A stretch of 64,000 nt of DNA from Haloarcula rubra (GTDB lineage: Archaea; Halobacteriota; Halobacteria; Halobacteriales; Haloarculaceae): assembly GCF_019599465.1 (NCBI RefSeq), contig NZ_RKLR01000012.1, positions 33,332-97,331 of the forward strand. Direction: 5' to 3'. The translations under genes were made by a program, and so were the position numbers. The notes under the pieces were generated by a model. That model saw nothing but the letters and a program-made list of their open reading frames with translations. It searched no databases and was not told the origin of the DNA. Of this stretch, positions 25,492 through 34,085 are shown piece by piece (position 1 is the first letter of the stretch; each line of letters opens with the position of its first letter).

Positions 25492-26142
25492 TCATTGTTT
25501 AACTAGACCTTGTAGTGTAGGAAGTTTCCAATCATAACTGACCGCCGCTAATCGCGTTGTGATAGTAACAAGCGCGCATGTTCCAGCAGCACTGGTCCCA
25601 GAGGCCCCCATAGCCTCGGCTACAAAGAATCCAGTTCCACCCAGCACTGCACAACTCGCATAGAAGTCATCGAACAGGATGAACGGAGATCGATCCAGAA
25701 GGATATCGGCAAACGCACCGCCACCTACGGCATTGATCGTTGCAACAGCGATAACACCAAACACCGAGACACTTGCTTCGGTGGCCACAATAGCACCGGT
25801 TGTAGTAAAAGCCGCGAGCCCGATAGCGTCCGCAACAACAGTGATTGGATGAGTATCTGGAGATGTTAGGACGATACTCAGTACAATCGCCAATCCAACT
25901 CCAAAGAGTCCCAGACTGATTTCAACAGGTGACTGAAGTGCTAGTGGAATCCGTGACACGAAGATATCGCGCGTCGCTCCACCAGCAAAGGCCATTGTCA
26001 AACCAACGATAGTAATTCCGAGTAAGTCGAACCCCTCACGGATCGCTTTCGAGGATCCAACGAGGGCGAATGCGATTAAACCAATCGTGTTCATCACTGC
26101 GAACGGATCGCCAAACAATGCTGTGAGGAGATTCTGACCCAT
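25492..26142 (-). CDS. TRIC-type cation channel family protein (UPF0126/YadS)
   Basis: A 216-residue membrane protein built of two three-helix repeats plus a seventh helix. The repeats start GLIAFALVGSSKAIREGFDL and GLAAFTTTGAIVATEAS. Each is followed by a glycine-rich break, AGGATRDIF and VGGGAFADILL, the feature that lines the pore in trimeric intracellular cation channels. Function in archaea is probably monovalent-cation permeation; physiological role unknown. It lies 99 bases after folP on the same strand, in an AT-richer block than the flanking regions. Confidence 0.82.
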   Translation of the reverse strand: MGQNLLTALFGDPFAVMNTIGLIAFALVGSSKAIREGFDLLGITIVGLTMAFAGGATRDIFVSRIPLALQSPVEISLGLFGVGLAIVLSIVLTSPDTHPITVVADAIGLAAFTTTGAIVATEASVSVFGVIAVATINAVGGGAFADILLDRSPFILFDDFYASCAVLGGTGFFVAEAMGASGTSAAGTCALVTITTRLAAVSYDWKLPTLQGLVKQ

Positions 26143-26241
26143 TACTTATTGCTAATAGAACGAATCTATTGAGTGCTTCGAGATTACTTTTCACTTCTAA
26201 ATACCGGCGGTGGACCGAGTCATCGTTACGCGGCCATCATC

Positions 26242-27075
26242 CTAGTTACTCGTCCGATGCTCCCACATTGCTTCCGCTGTGCGGAGCGCATATACTGTTT
26301 CTTCGACGTCGTGGACCCGAACAATGTCTGCTCCGTTTTCCGCTGCGACGAGGTTGGCAGCGAGACTCGGCGCTAATCGATTGTTCGGCGGGAGGTCCAT
26401 GAGTTCGGTTGTAAACGATTTGCGTGATGCACCGATGAGGACTGGGAATCCGAGCTCAGCAATTTCGTCAGTGCGAGCGATAAGTTCTATATCCTCACCG
26501 TCTCCAGTTGCGAAACCGATCCCTGGGTCAAGGATGAGTTGGTCTGAAGAAACCCCGTCGGCCATAGCACGCTCAACATTGTTATCTAGCCGTTCACAGA
26601 CCTGGGTAACTATATCATCAGTGTCCGAGGAATACTCGGGATTGACTGGAAGATTAACTGCGTCCATGAGCACTACACTGCACTCTCGTACAGCGACCAA
26701 CGACCGCATTTCAGGATCGTCAAGCCCGTTTTGATCATTGATGACGTCGGCACCGGCATCTAATGCTGCATCCGCAACGTCTGGTTTGTACGTGTCGACA
26801 GAAATCAACGCATCAATCTCAGGATTCTCAGTGATCTGTTCAATGACAGGAACAACTCGTTTTAGTTCTTCTTGAGTTGAAACAGGTTCGGCGCCCGGTC
26901 GGGTACTTTCTCCACCGACGTCGATTATGTCTGCACCCGCCTCATCAATCTCCTGAGCACGTGTAACGGCGTCCTCAACCGTCGTGTAACAGCCTCCATC
27001 AGAAAACGAATCAGGGGTAACGTTCAGAATACCCATCACTTGCGTATAATTCGCTCGTTCTAGTTTCTGTATCAT
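26242..27075 (-). CDS. folP: Dihydropteroate synthase FolP
   Basis: A 277-residue TIM-barrel enzyme joining a pterin diphosphate with para-aminobenzoate. The signature MGILNVTPDSFSDGG is at residues 14-28 and the second signature is IIDVGGESTRPGAE (about 50-63). DAGADVINDQNG, LDPGIGFATG and LIGASRKSF cover the pterin pocket. The SRK in the last motif is the diphosphate-binding part. This is a free-standing folP; some haloarchaea carry it fused to folylpolyglutamate synthase. It is encoded just downstream of trpD (49-base gap) on the same strand. That pairing is unusual, but both use chorismate-derived aminobenzoates. Confidence 0.9.
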   Translation of the reverse strand: MIQKLERANYTQVMGILNVTPDSFSDGGCYTTVEDAVTRAQEIDEAGADIIDVGGESTRPGAEPVSTQEELKRVVPVIEQITENPEIDALISVDTYKPDVADAALDAGADVINDQNGLDDPEMRSLVAVRECSVVLMDAVNLPVNPEYSSDTDDIVTQVCERLDNNVERAMADGVSSDQLILDPGIGFATGDGEDIELIARTDEIAELGFPVLIGASRKSFTTELMDLPPNNRLAPSLAANLVAAENGADIVRVHDVEETVYALRTAEAMWEHRTSN

Positions 27076-27124
27076 GTTTATTTAGTGTTGTCAGTATATT
27101 ATTTTTGATTCTCTCTATTAGATA

Positions 27125-28126
27125 TTATTCACGTAAATCACGGAGTTTGGCGGCAGCAGCTCCCGAATCGATTGCGGCACGGGCACGAGCAACGCCTTGC
27201 TGTATCGTTTCTGTGACACCAGCAGTATATATTGTAGCGCCTGCGTTTGCAAGGATGATATTTCGCTTCGGGCCAGTAACTGAACCTGTAAGTATTCCCC
27301 GGAGATCAGCTGCATTCTCTTCAGGCGTTCCACCTGCAACCGATTCAATGGCATGGGTTTCCAGCCCTAGGTCTTCAGGAGTGATTGTATATTCCTCAAC
27401 AGAATCGTCGGTAATTTCAGCGACAATCGTTTCGTCATGGACTGCAACTTCATCAAGTCCCGACCCATGCACCACAAGCGCTCGCTCAACCTCTAGCTGG
27501 GCAAGCGCTTCAGCCATAATCGGCACTAAATCTGGATTGTATACACCGACCACTTGTGCGTCAGCACCGGCAGGATTGGTCAGTGGCCCAAGTATATTGA
27601 AGATCGTCCGAATTCCAATTTCTTTGCGTGGATCAATGACGGCATCCATAGCCGGGTTAAAAACCGGTGCAAGCATGAACCCGATTCCGTCGGACTCGAT
27701 TGCAGCTTCAACCTCCTGTGGTTCAGCCTCAATATTTACACCTACAGCGTCCAGTACGTCGGCGCTTCCTGATGAAGAAGAAACCGAATAGTTGCCGTGC
27801 TTGGCTACTACCGCACCTGCTCCCGCTGCGGCTATTGCGCTGGTCGTAGAGACGTTGATCGTATTATAATCGTCACCACCAGTACCACAGATATCGACTA
27901 GCGGGGAGCAATCCGGATTGATTGTCCGCATTGTATCTCGCATCCCCTGTGCGAAGCCCGCGATCTCGGTCTTAGTCTCCCCCTTTTTGCGGAGTGCAGC
28001 GAGCAGTGCGCCAATCTGAGCCTGAGTTGCCTCTCCGAAAATCAATTGTGCGGTTTCACGCGCCTCTTCGATATCCAAATTCCTGCCGCTGGTTACGTGT
28101 TCTATGTAGTGTGTTATATCGCTCAT
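27125..28126 (-). CDS. trpD: Anthranilate phosphoribosyltransferase TrpD
   Basis: A 333-residue enzyme transferring phosphoribose from PRPP to anthranilate in tryptophan synthesis. The PRPP motif is CGTGGDDYNTINVST (about residues 79-93), followed by AKHGNYSVSSSSGSADVL, and the anthranilate-side segment is NILGPLTNPAGA. The ATG at 28126 (MSDITHYIEHV) is chosen over the in-frame ATG at 28156, because the family starts with this helix. No other trp gene is present; the neighbours are folP and panB. It may be a second trpD copy, or the organism's trp genes may be dispersed. Confidence 0.88.
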   Translation of the reverse strand: MSDITHYIEHVTSGRNLDIEEARETAQLIFGEATQAQIGALLAALRKKGETKTEIAGFAQGMRDTMRTINPDCSPLVDICGTGGDDYNTINVSTTSAIAAAGAGAVVAKHGNYSVSSSSGSADVLDAVGVNIEAEPQEVEAAIESDGIGFMLAPVFNPAMDAVIDPRKEIGIRTIFNILGPLTNPAGADAQVVGVYNPDLVPIMAEALAQLEVERALVVHGSGLDEVAVHDETIVAEITDDSVEEYTITPEDLGLETHAIESVAGGTPEENAADLRGILTGSVTGPKRNIILANAGATIYTAGVTETIQQGVARARAAIDSGAAAAKLRDLRE

Positions 28127-28525
28127 AGATGGACTCTTTTGTACATTAGAACCCAAATATACACACTAACTTAACACTATGGATTCAGGGATTATGACTT
28201 GCTCAGCGTTGGAATGTGGTGAAAATACTGTCTGAGAGAGGCAGATATAATCGTACATATAGATGTCACTTATTCCATCTGTGCCATTCATTTCAACTAT
28301 TCAGCGACTGTTAGCTGATGCCACGCTCACACTATTGAAGAAGACAACTGGAATAGGATGAATAGTCAATCATTCTCGTCAAAGTCAGATCCAGGGTGAC
28401 AACTCTCTAAGCTCCCGGAAAATTAGTTAACGGATCCGACCATGTACTTGAGATTCAGGAGAAGTCACTCTGGGACGTCATGGCTTAATCAGAAACTCAG
28501 TAATTGTGCGAATCCCCGTCGACAA
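28127..28525. other. AT-rich intergenic region
   Basis: About 400 bases between panB and trpD, both on the minus strand. AT-rich, without a coding-like frame. The right-hand panB gene ends here, and the trpD promoter should lie near 28150. Confidence 0.4.
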
Positions 28526-29362
28526 TTACTTTGTTTCCTCATCAACGGCGTCAAATACGTTCTCTTGGGATGGAAACTCACCTTCTCGCACGTCGTCTAC
28601 ATAAGATTCCACTGCCTCTTGGATGATGGAATTGAGATCGGTGTACTGTTTCGAAAATCGGTACGATTCTTCATTTAGACCCAATACGTCGGTGAGGACC
28701 AAAACTTGCCCGTCAACGTACCGACCTGCCCCAATGCCGATCGTGGGAATATTGACTGCCTCGGTGACCAGTTTTCCCGTCTCTTCTGTGACGGCTTCAA
28801 GGATGATGGAAAACGCTCCGGCCTCTTCCAGTTGTTCCGCCGTCTCAACCAGCGCCTCAACCGTAGCCGAACTGCCATCACCCCGCCCTTGTACGTACCC
28901 GCCTCCAATTTGATTCATCCGCTGGGGGGTCAACCCAATATGGCCGACGACTGGCATTCCAAGTTCAGTTAACCGAGACACGATCTCGACGGTCGTTTCT
29001 CCGTATGGAGCAGTCTCTAATTTCACAGCATCGGCCCCTGCCTCCTTCATGAATCGGCCGGCATTCTCGACTGACTTTTTAAGCGACATGCCGTACGACA
29101 AGAACGGCATATCGCCGATTACCATTGCATCCTCTACCGCCCGGTCAACGGCTGCAGTATTCGACAGTGCTTCGTCGAGAGTCACCTGAAGCGTGTCATC
29201 GTACCCCAAGTGATTATCACCAGCACTATCGCCGACCAGGATCATATCTACGCCACCTGTATCTATTTGACGGGCTAGCGGAGCATCATATGCAGTCAAC
29301 ATCGTGAGCGAATCTCCATCTTCATACTTTTTAGTGAGATCCGGAATTGATACGCGACCCAT
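28526..29362 (-). CDS. panB: 3-methyl-2-oxobutanoate hydroxymethyltransferase PanB
   Basis: A 278-residue TIM-barrel enzyme making ketopantoate from 2-oxoisovalerate and methylenetetrahydrofolate, for coenzyme A synthesis. Motifs are MLTAYDAPLARQID, ILVGDSAGDNHLGYDDTL, VKLETAPYGET, the highly conserved VGHIGLTPQRMNQIGGG and PTIGIGAGRYVDGQVLVLTD. Metal ligands are expected at the two aspartates after MILVGD and near DMPFLSYG. Length fits. It needs folate-bound one-carbon units, a possible logic for its proximity to folP, but there is a 400-base gap to trpD, so a shared transcript is uncertain. Confidence 0.92.
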   Translation of the reverse strand: MGRVSIPDLTKKYEDGDSLTMLTAYDAPLARQIDTGGVDMILVGDSAGDNHLGYDDTLQVTLDEALSNTAAVDRAVEDAMVIGDMPFLSYGMSLKKSVENAGRFMKEAGADAVKLETAPYGETTVEIVSRLTELGMPVVGHIGLTPQRMNQIGGGYVQGRGDGSSATVEALVETAEQLEEAGAFSIILEAVTEETGKLVTEAVNIPTIGIGAGRYVDGQVLVLTDVLGLNEESYRFSKQYTDLNSIIQEAVESYVDDVREGEFPSQENVFDAVDEETK

Positions 29363-30420
29363 ACTGGAACCGTTTCACAGCGCTATGATATATCATTCGT
29401 TATAGCCTCCGTTGTACTGCCCGGATTAACAGCTTCAGGGCTTGAGCCCAGAGCGTTTGACATGTGACGCATTCCATGATATCCACTGTATCTCTTTGAG
29501 TACAGCCACCTCATCCTATTTGTATTCATCTTTTGTTGTATAAGTGGTTTTTTACCACATTTCATGTTAGCCTGACATCAAATTTAAATTTTCATCCTAT
29601 ATTATAGCGATATATTTTTATTTTTGCCCTATATTTTGTTTTGGTATCTTTAATATGAGCAACTATCGAGAACTGTGTACTATCTAACTATGTATCGCTC
29701 AAGCGAATACTGCATGTTGGAATACGTCTTTAATAACTGGACTCGCCATTCAGCCACCACTCCACCATTCGGATCCCTGATTAACAGAATGCAGACGCCC
29801 AAGAGAATCGGCAAAGCAAAATCTCCTACGCAGATAGGTCAGTTGATATTGAAGGGATCAGGCGCATATAGTAGCCAGAATACAGCTGTAGATGATCTCA
29901 TCCGGTCCGAAACTCGTGTATAAAACACTTGAAGATGTGTGTGGGCTCACACAAAACTCACGAGAGAAGCATCTCTTATTGGTAGGACATTATACTCTAC
30001 GCTAAGAGAATTATAAAAGAGCGAAATAATCACCGTACGGACTAGGTTCGGAGATGTCTGCCGAAGTGTACATTCAATCCTGAAGAGGACTACGCTCGCA
30101 GAGGTGAAAACACGGCAGGAACAACATTAGCGTGGGACAGAGAGGCACTAATACGCGGGCTACAACATCGGGGCTCTCTAACCGTTACGCTGACTGAGTA
30201 GGTGACGTTGTCAGAGGCTGAGGATCAACCATGTCATGGATGCCGTTACTGTTCCTGCCATTTAGGTGGGCATACGCATACAATATAAAGATGACGGTAC
30301 ATCATGGTCATTTAGGTTATCCTGCTCAGTTCGTACCAGTGAGAGATTGATCAACAGATCATAAATAGGGCTGTCGCGGGTCCCATCCAATATCTCACCG
30401 CCTTGTCCCCACTATACTGA
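29363..30420. other. AT-rich gene-poor region with a possible coding relic
   Basis: Over 1 kb without a convincing gene. The stretch 29560-29680 is very AT-rich. A plus-strand frame of 82 codons (29675-29923) has neither haloarchaeal acidity nor family features. At 30046-30201 on the plus strand, 51 codons between two stops read like the end of a protein (FNPEEDYARRGENTAG, then LIRGLQHRGSLTVTLTE). They lack a start and could be the remains of an older gene. The region looks like a scar between the vitamin genes and the catabolic region. Confidence 0.4.
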
Positions 30421-31233
30421 TTAACGACCTTTCCATTCAGGTTCTCGATCCTCAAAGAACGCGTCGATACCCTCCTTTTTGTCTTCGGTGGCGAACAGCT
30501 GTGCGAACAGTTCCGCCTCGTAGTCGATGCCGTCGTTCAGGTCCATCTGTGACGCCGCGCGAACGCTCTCCTTGGCGTATTGGAGTGCAATAGGGCTCTT
30601 TTCCGCGATAGAGTCCGTTATCGATGCGACGGCGTCGTCAAGACCGTCTGGATCGGTCACTTCGTCGACGAGCCCGATGTTATAGGCTTCATCAGCGTCG
30701 ATAAGGTCGCCGGTGAGGATCAGTTTCATTGCCTGCCCCTCGCCGATCAGCCGTGGAAGCCGCTGTGTCCCACCACCACCCGGAATGATTCCGAGGTTAA
30801 TCTCTGGTTGTCCAAGCTTGCTTCCTCGCTGGACGATACGAATATCACATGCAGTCGCGAGTTCGAGTCCGCCACCCAGCGCGTGCCCGTTGATGCGAGC
30901 GACGACTGGCGTTTGTAGTTCTGCGACGGTTTCGTAGATTCGAGGTCGTTCGCTCGCTCGGCGCTGTTCGAGCATATTGCGCTCACGAAGTTCACTCACG
31001 TCCGCGCCAGCGACGAAGGCGTTACATTCCGCCGAACCGGTGATAATCGCAACGCGAGCATCAGCATCCTCAACGGCCTGCAAAACGTCGGTCAACTCCG
31101 CTCGGACGGTGCCATTCAGGGCATTCCGTGCATCTGGCCGGTCGATAGTTACCGTGACTGTACCCGCACCATCTCGGTCAACATCGAGTGTCTCGTAGTC
31201 CGCGTCCAAGACTGCCATCGGGTCGTCAGTCAT
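30421..31233 (-). CDS. Enoyl-CoA hydratase/isomerase family protein
   Basis: A 270-residue crotonase. The oxyanion-hole segments are AFVAGADVSEL (about residues 72-82) and NGHALGGGLELATACD (about 115-130). The catalytic segment is GQPEINLGIIPGGGGTQRLP, with the glutamate position of a true hydratase (E in QPEI) plus a glycine-rich GGGG. The 4-base overlap of its start with the stop of the 3-hydroxyacyl-CoA dehydrogenase gene shows the two are cotranscribed. The pair can carry out consecutive beta-oxidation steps, as PaaF and PaaH do in phenylacetate catabolism. Exact chain substrate unknown. Confidence 0.85.
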   Translation of the reverse strand: MTDDPMAVLDADYETLDVDRDGAGTVTVTIDRPDARNALNGTVRAELTDVLQAVEDADARVAIITGSAECNAFVAGADVSELRERNMLEQRRASERPRIYETVAELQTPVVARINGHALGGGLELATACDIRIVQRGSKLGQPEINLGIIPGGGGTQRLPRLIGEGQAMKLILTGDLIDADEAYNIGLVDEVTDPDGLDDAVASITDSIAEKSPIALQYAKESVRAASQMDLNDGIDYEAELFAQLFATEDKKEGIDAFFEDREPEWKGR

Positions 31234-32114
31234 CGGTTACCCCATTCGCCGCTCATAGCGACTGGTTCGCCGTCCTCCCAGATGTAGAAGCCCTCACCGG
31301 ACTTCTGTCCGTTCTTGCCCGCACGAACCTTCCGCTTCAGCAGTTGTGGGGGTTTGAACCGCTCACCTAGTTCCTCACGGAGGTACTCGAGAATGTCCAG
31401 GCGAACGTCTAGCCCCACGACATCCGTGAGTTCGAGTGGCCCCATTGGATGGTTGTACCCTAGTTCCATCGCGTTGTCGATGTCTTCCGGCGACGCGACG
31501 CCTTCCTCGACCATCCGGATAGCTTCGACGCCGAGTGCGACGCCGAGACGGGAAGACGCGAATCCCGGAGTGTCACGCACGACGACCGGTGTCTTATCGA
31601 TACTGTCGACGTAGTCCACAGCAAACTCTCGCGTCCGGTCGGTCGTCCGTTCCGCGACGATAATTTCGACGAGAGACATGATGTGGACGGGGTTGAAGAA
31701 GTGCAAACCGACGAATCGACCAGGCCTGTCAAGGGTACTCGCGAGTTCGGTTACCGAGAGCGACGAGGTGTTGGTTGCAAGAACAACCTCCTCGTCGACC
31801 GCTGCCTCGGCCTCAGAGAGGACATTCTTTTTCAGGTCGACTTTTTCGGGAACGGCTTCAACGACTAAGTCGGACCCGTCGACAGCGGTCTCTAAGTCGG
31901 TCTCACCGGAGATGCGACCGAGCGTTTCTGATTTTTCGTTTTCGGTGACCTTCCCGCGTTCGATGCCACCGTCAAGGTTTGATTCGATGGCGTCGATGCC
32001 GTCAGCGACGAGATCTTCGTCAAGATCTCGAAGGGTAACATCGTGACCAGCCATTGCACTGACCTGTGTGATACCATGACCCATGGTTCCTGCGCCTAGT
32101 ACAGTTATCCGCAT
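31230..32114 (-). CDS. 3-hydroxyacyl-CoA dehydrogenase
   Basis: A 294-residue NAD-dependent dehydrogenase. It starts MRITVLGAGTMGHGITQVSA, with the Rossmann glycine motif at residues 7-12. The catalytic His lies in GLHFFNPVHIMSLVEI, and the C-terminal helical domain has YNHPMGPLELTDVVGLDV. The ATG at 32114 is used because the 36 residues ahead of it in the open frame precede the Rossmann strand and fall in the divergent promoter region. It oxidises 3-hydroxyacyl-CoA to 3-ketoacyl-CoA. It is first in a two-gene operon with the crotonase and divergent from the gamma-carbonic-anhydrase-like gene, a neighbourhood like paaH/paaF/paaY in bacteria. Confidence 0.88.
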   Translation of the reverse strand: MRITVLGAGTMGHGITQVSAMAGHDVTLRDLDEDLVADGIDAIESNLDGGIERGKVTENEKSETLGRISGETDLETAVDGSDLVVEAVPEKVDLKKNVLSEAEAAVDEEVVLATNTSSLSVTELASTLDRPGRFVGLHFFNPVHIMSLVEIIVAERTTDRTREFAVDYVDSIDKTPVVVRDTPGFASSRLGVALGVEAIRMVEEGVASPEDIDNAMELGYNHPMGPLELTDVVGLDVRLDILEYLREELGERFKPPQLLKRKVRAGKNGQKSGEGFYIWEDGEPVAMSGEWGNR

Positions 32115-32220
32115 ACGTACGAACGCTACAGGGAAAGGTATAAGTGTTAATATTACAACCGCAGCTTCGGCAGTCCAGGGGGTGTCGGTCTTCCTATGTG
32201 TGTGCAGTGGCGGAAAAGAC

Positions 32221-32754
32221 ATGTGCCTGGCCGGTCAGAGAATTCCTGTGCAAGAGTCAATATACGGTGCGGCACCGATAGTGGCGGACTCAGCGTTCGT
32301 CTCGAAGATGGCGTATCTTATCGGCGATGTCGCCGTCGGGGAACAGAGCAGTGTTTGGCCGTTCGTTTGTCTCCGCGGGGACGAGAGCGATATGCCAGCC
32401 ACGGTCGGTGACGAGTGCAACGTTCAGGAGTTCACGATGCTCCACGGTGCGACCCTCGAAGATGAGGTGTCGGTGGGACACAACGTTGTCATCGACTACG
32501 CCACTGTCAAGGAGCACTCCCTCATCGGCATGAACAGCGCGGTGTTGCGTGGTGCGACGGTAGAGTCGAACTGTCTCGTCGCTGCAGGCAGTCTCGTGCG
32601 ACAAGACCAGACGATACCCGAAGGTCACTTAGCCTATGGCGTCCCGGCGGAAACGCGCCCACTGAGCGATACGCAGCGTGAGGAAATTTCGATGGTCCAC
32701 GAACATTACGTAGAACTCGGACAGGACTACAAGCAGACTGGCCGGTTCGAGTGA
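32221..32754 (+). CDS. Gamma-carbonic anhydrase/PaaY-like hexapeptide-repeat protein
   Basis: A 177-residue left-handed beta-helix protein with repeated hexapeptides (for example LIGDVAVGEQSSVWPFVCLR, VGDECNVQEF and VGHNVVIDYATVKEHSLIGM). The metal-binding histidines are expected at LHGATLEDEV and VGHNVVIDY. The first of the three canonical ligand positions, around FTMLHGATLE, is visible; I did not resolve all three. Family members are zinc carbonic anhydrases or, in phenylacetate clusters, the thioesterase PaaY that rescues stalled CoA intermediates. With paa genes 14 kb away and acyl-CoA enzymes next door, PaaY is a fair guess. The ATG at 32221 starts directly before the helix; the longer open frame upstream is non-family sequence. 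Confidence 0.75.
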   Translation: MCLAGQRIPVQESIYGAAPIVADSAFVSKMAYLIGDVAVGEQSSVWPFVCLRGDESDMPATVGDECNVQEFTMLHGATLEDEVSVGHNVVIDYATVKEHSLIGMNSAVLRGATVESNCLVAAGSLVRQDQTIPEGHLAYGVPAETRPLSDTQREEISMVHEHYVELGQDYKQTGRFE

Positions 32755-32806
32755 CGAAGAGATGATATCCACTTATGTCGCTGGAACGTCACTGCTTGGG
32801 TGAGAC

Positions 32807-33010
32807 ATGAGGTACGACGTGCTAACGTGTCCAGCATGCGGTGACCCCCTTGAAGACGACGACGGAGAGATACCGGAAAGTATCCAGGATGGTCGTCTAC
32901 GCGTTGCAGTCGACTGTCCGACTTGTGATATGCCGTTGCGAGTCGATTTCGACGATCTCGATCCGAGAACTGGTGATGTCGCCGTCTCCATCGAGACACG
33001 CGAGGAGTGA
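32807..33010 (+). CDS. Small CPxCG-type zinc-binding protein
   Basis: A 67-residue acidic protein with two zinc-ribbon knuckles, CPACGDP at residues 8-14 and CPTCDMP at about 37-43. Such small proteins with paired CPxCG motifs are abundant in haloarchaea and mostly uncharacterised. It follows the gamma-carbonic-anhydrase-like gene by 52 bases on the same strand, so they may share a transcript. Composition (many Asp and Glu, no frame breaks) supports a real gene. Function unknown; a nucleic-acid or protein-binding adaptor is possible. Confidence 0.65.
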   Translation: MRYDVLTCPACGDPLEDDDGEIPESIQDGRLRVAVDCPTCDMPLRVDFDDLDPRTGDVAVSIETREE

Positions 33011-33188
33011 GCCGGGATGCTGACGCGACGATTCGAGTAGTGTCGTCACGGTTCCGTCATGTGGCGATTTCTGTTTTTCTGTGGCCTGTATAGGTCTAAA
33101 CGCGCCCCTCGTTCCGAGCCCTCACAGAAGAACGACAGCGGTTGAATATACCAGCAATTATAAGATGATATCGACTGTCATGAGATAC

Positions 33189-34085
33189 ATGGCCGATAGC
33201 CCAGCGAATACCGATGATACCGGACGGATTATCGATGCACACGTCCACATGAATCCATTCTGGCGACTGGACGACGATGCCCGTGCATTGCTTCGCGAAC
33301 ACGGACACGGGTTCGACAAGAAGCTGGAATTAGCGCGTAATCCGGAACAGTTCGTCAAGTACCTCGACGAACAGGGCGTGGAGAAAGCGGCCATCATTAA
33401 TTACGTGTCGCCAATTTTGGGCTACACGCACGACGTGAACGACTGGGCCGCAGACTTCCGTGATACAGCGCCAGACCGTATCCTCGCCTTCGGGGGGTTC
33501 GACCCAAACGAGACTGCCGACGCCGAGGCGGAACTCGATCACGCCCTTGATGACCTCGACCTAGACGGCATCAAGATACATCCTCCACACCAAAACGTGC
33601 AGGCGAACGATTACCTCTCTGACCCCGGGTATCGTGACTCCGGCGGACTCCGTCGCCTCTACGAACGCTGTGCGGAAGCTGACGTTCCGGTCATGGTACA
33701 CACAGGGACGAGCATCTTCCCTGGCGCTCGCTCTCGGCTCTCGGACCCGATGCCGTTGGACGACGTCGCAGTCGATTTCCCCGACCTCGACATCATCATG
33801 GCCCACGGTGGACGGCCAATGTACACAGACGAAGCGTGGTTCCTGCTGCGTCGACACGAGAACATCTACTTTGATATCTCATCGATTCCCCCGTCAAACC
33901 TGCTGAATCACTTCCCACGGCTGGAAGAAGTCGTAGAACAGGTGCTGTTCGGCACCGACTGGCCGGGTCCGATGGTCCCCGGTATCAAAGAGAACGCCGA
34001 GGCGGTTCGGTCGCTCCCACTCTCACCAGAGGCACTAGACCGAATTCTGTACGGGACTTCGGCAGAGCTATTCAACATCGAATGA
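33189..34085 (+). CDS. Amidohydrolase family protein (amidohydrolase_2/ACMSD type)
   Basis: A 298-residue TIM-barrel metal enzyme. IIDAHVHMNPFWRL at about residues 13-26 supplies the H-x-H metal site. GIKIHPPHQNV, VPVMVHTGTSIF and IIMAHGGRPMY supply further histidines, and VLFGTDWPGPM supplies the aspartate. This branch includes decarboxylases such as ACMSD and gamma-resorcylate decarboxylase as well as hydrolases. The ATG at 33189 is chosen because a TATA box (AATTATAAG, 33157-33165) lies about 28 bases before it. Its end overlaps the metallo-beta-lactamase gene start by 4 bases. With the UbiD pair downstream, a role in ring-acid decarboxylation or hydrolysis is an inference. Confidence 0.8.
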   Translation: MADSPANTDDTGRIIDAHVHMNPFWRLDDDARALLREHGHGFDKKLELARNPEQFVKYLDEQGVEKAAIINYVSPILGYTHDVNDWAADFRDTAPDRILAFGGFDPNETADAEAELDHALDDLDLDGIKIHPPHQNVQANDYLSDPGYRDSGGLRRLYERCAEADVPVMVHTGTSIFPGARSRLSDPMPLDDVAVDFPDLDIIMAHGGRPMYTDEAWFLLRRHENIYFDISSIPPSNLLNHFPRLEEVVEQVLFGTDWPGPMVPGIKENAEAVRSLPLSPEALDRILYGTSAELFNIE

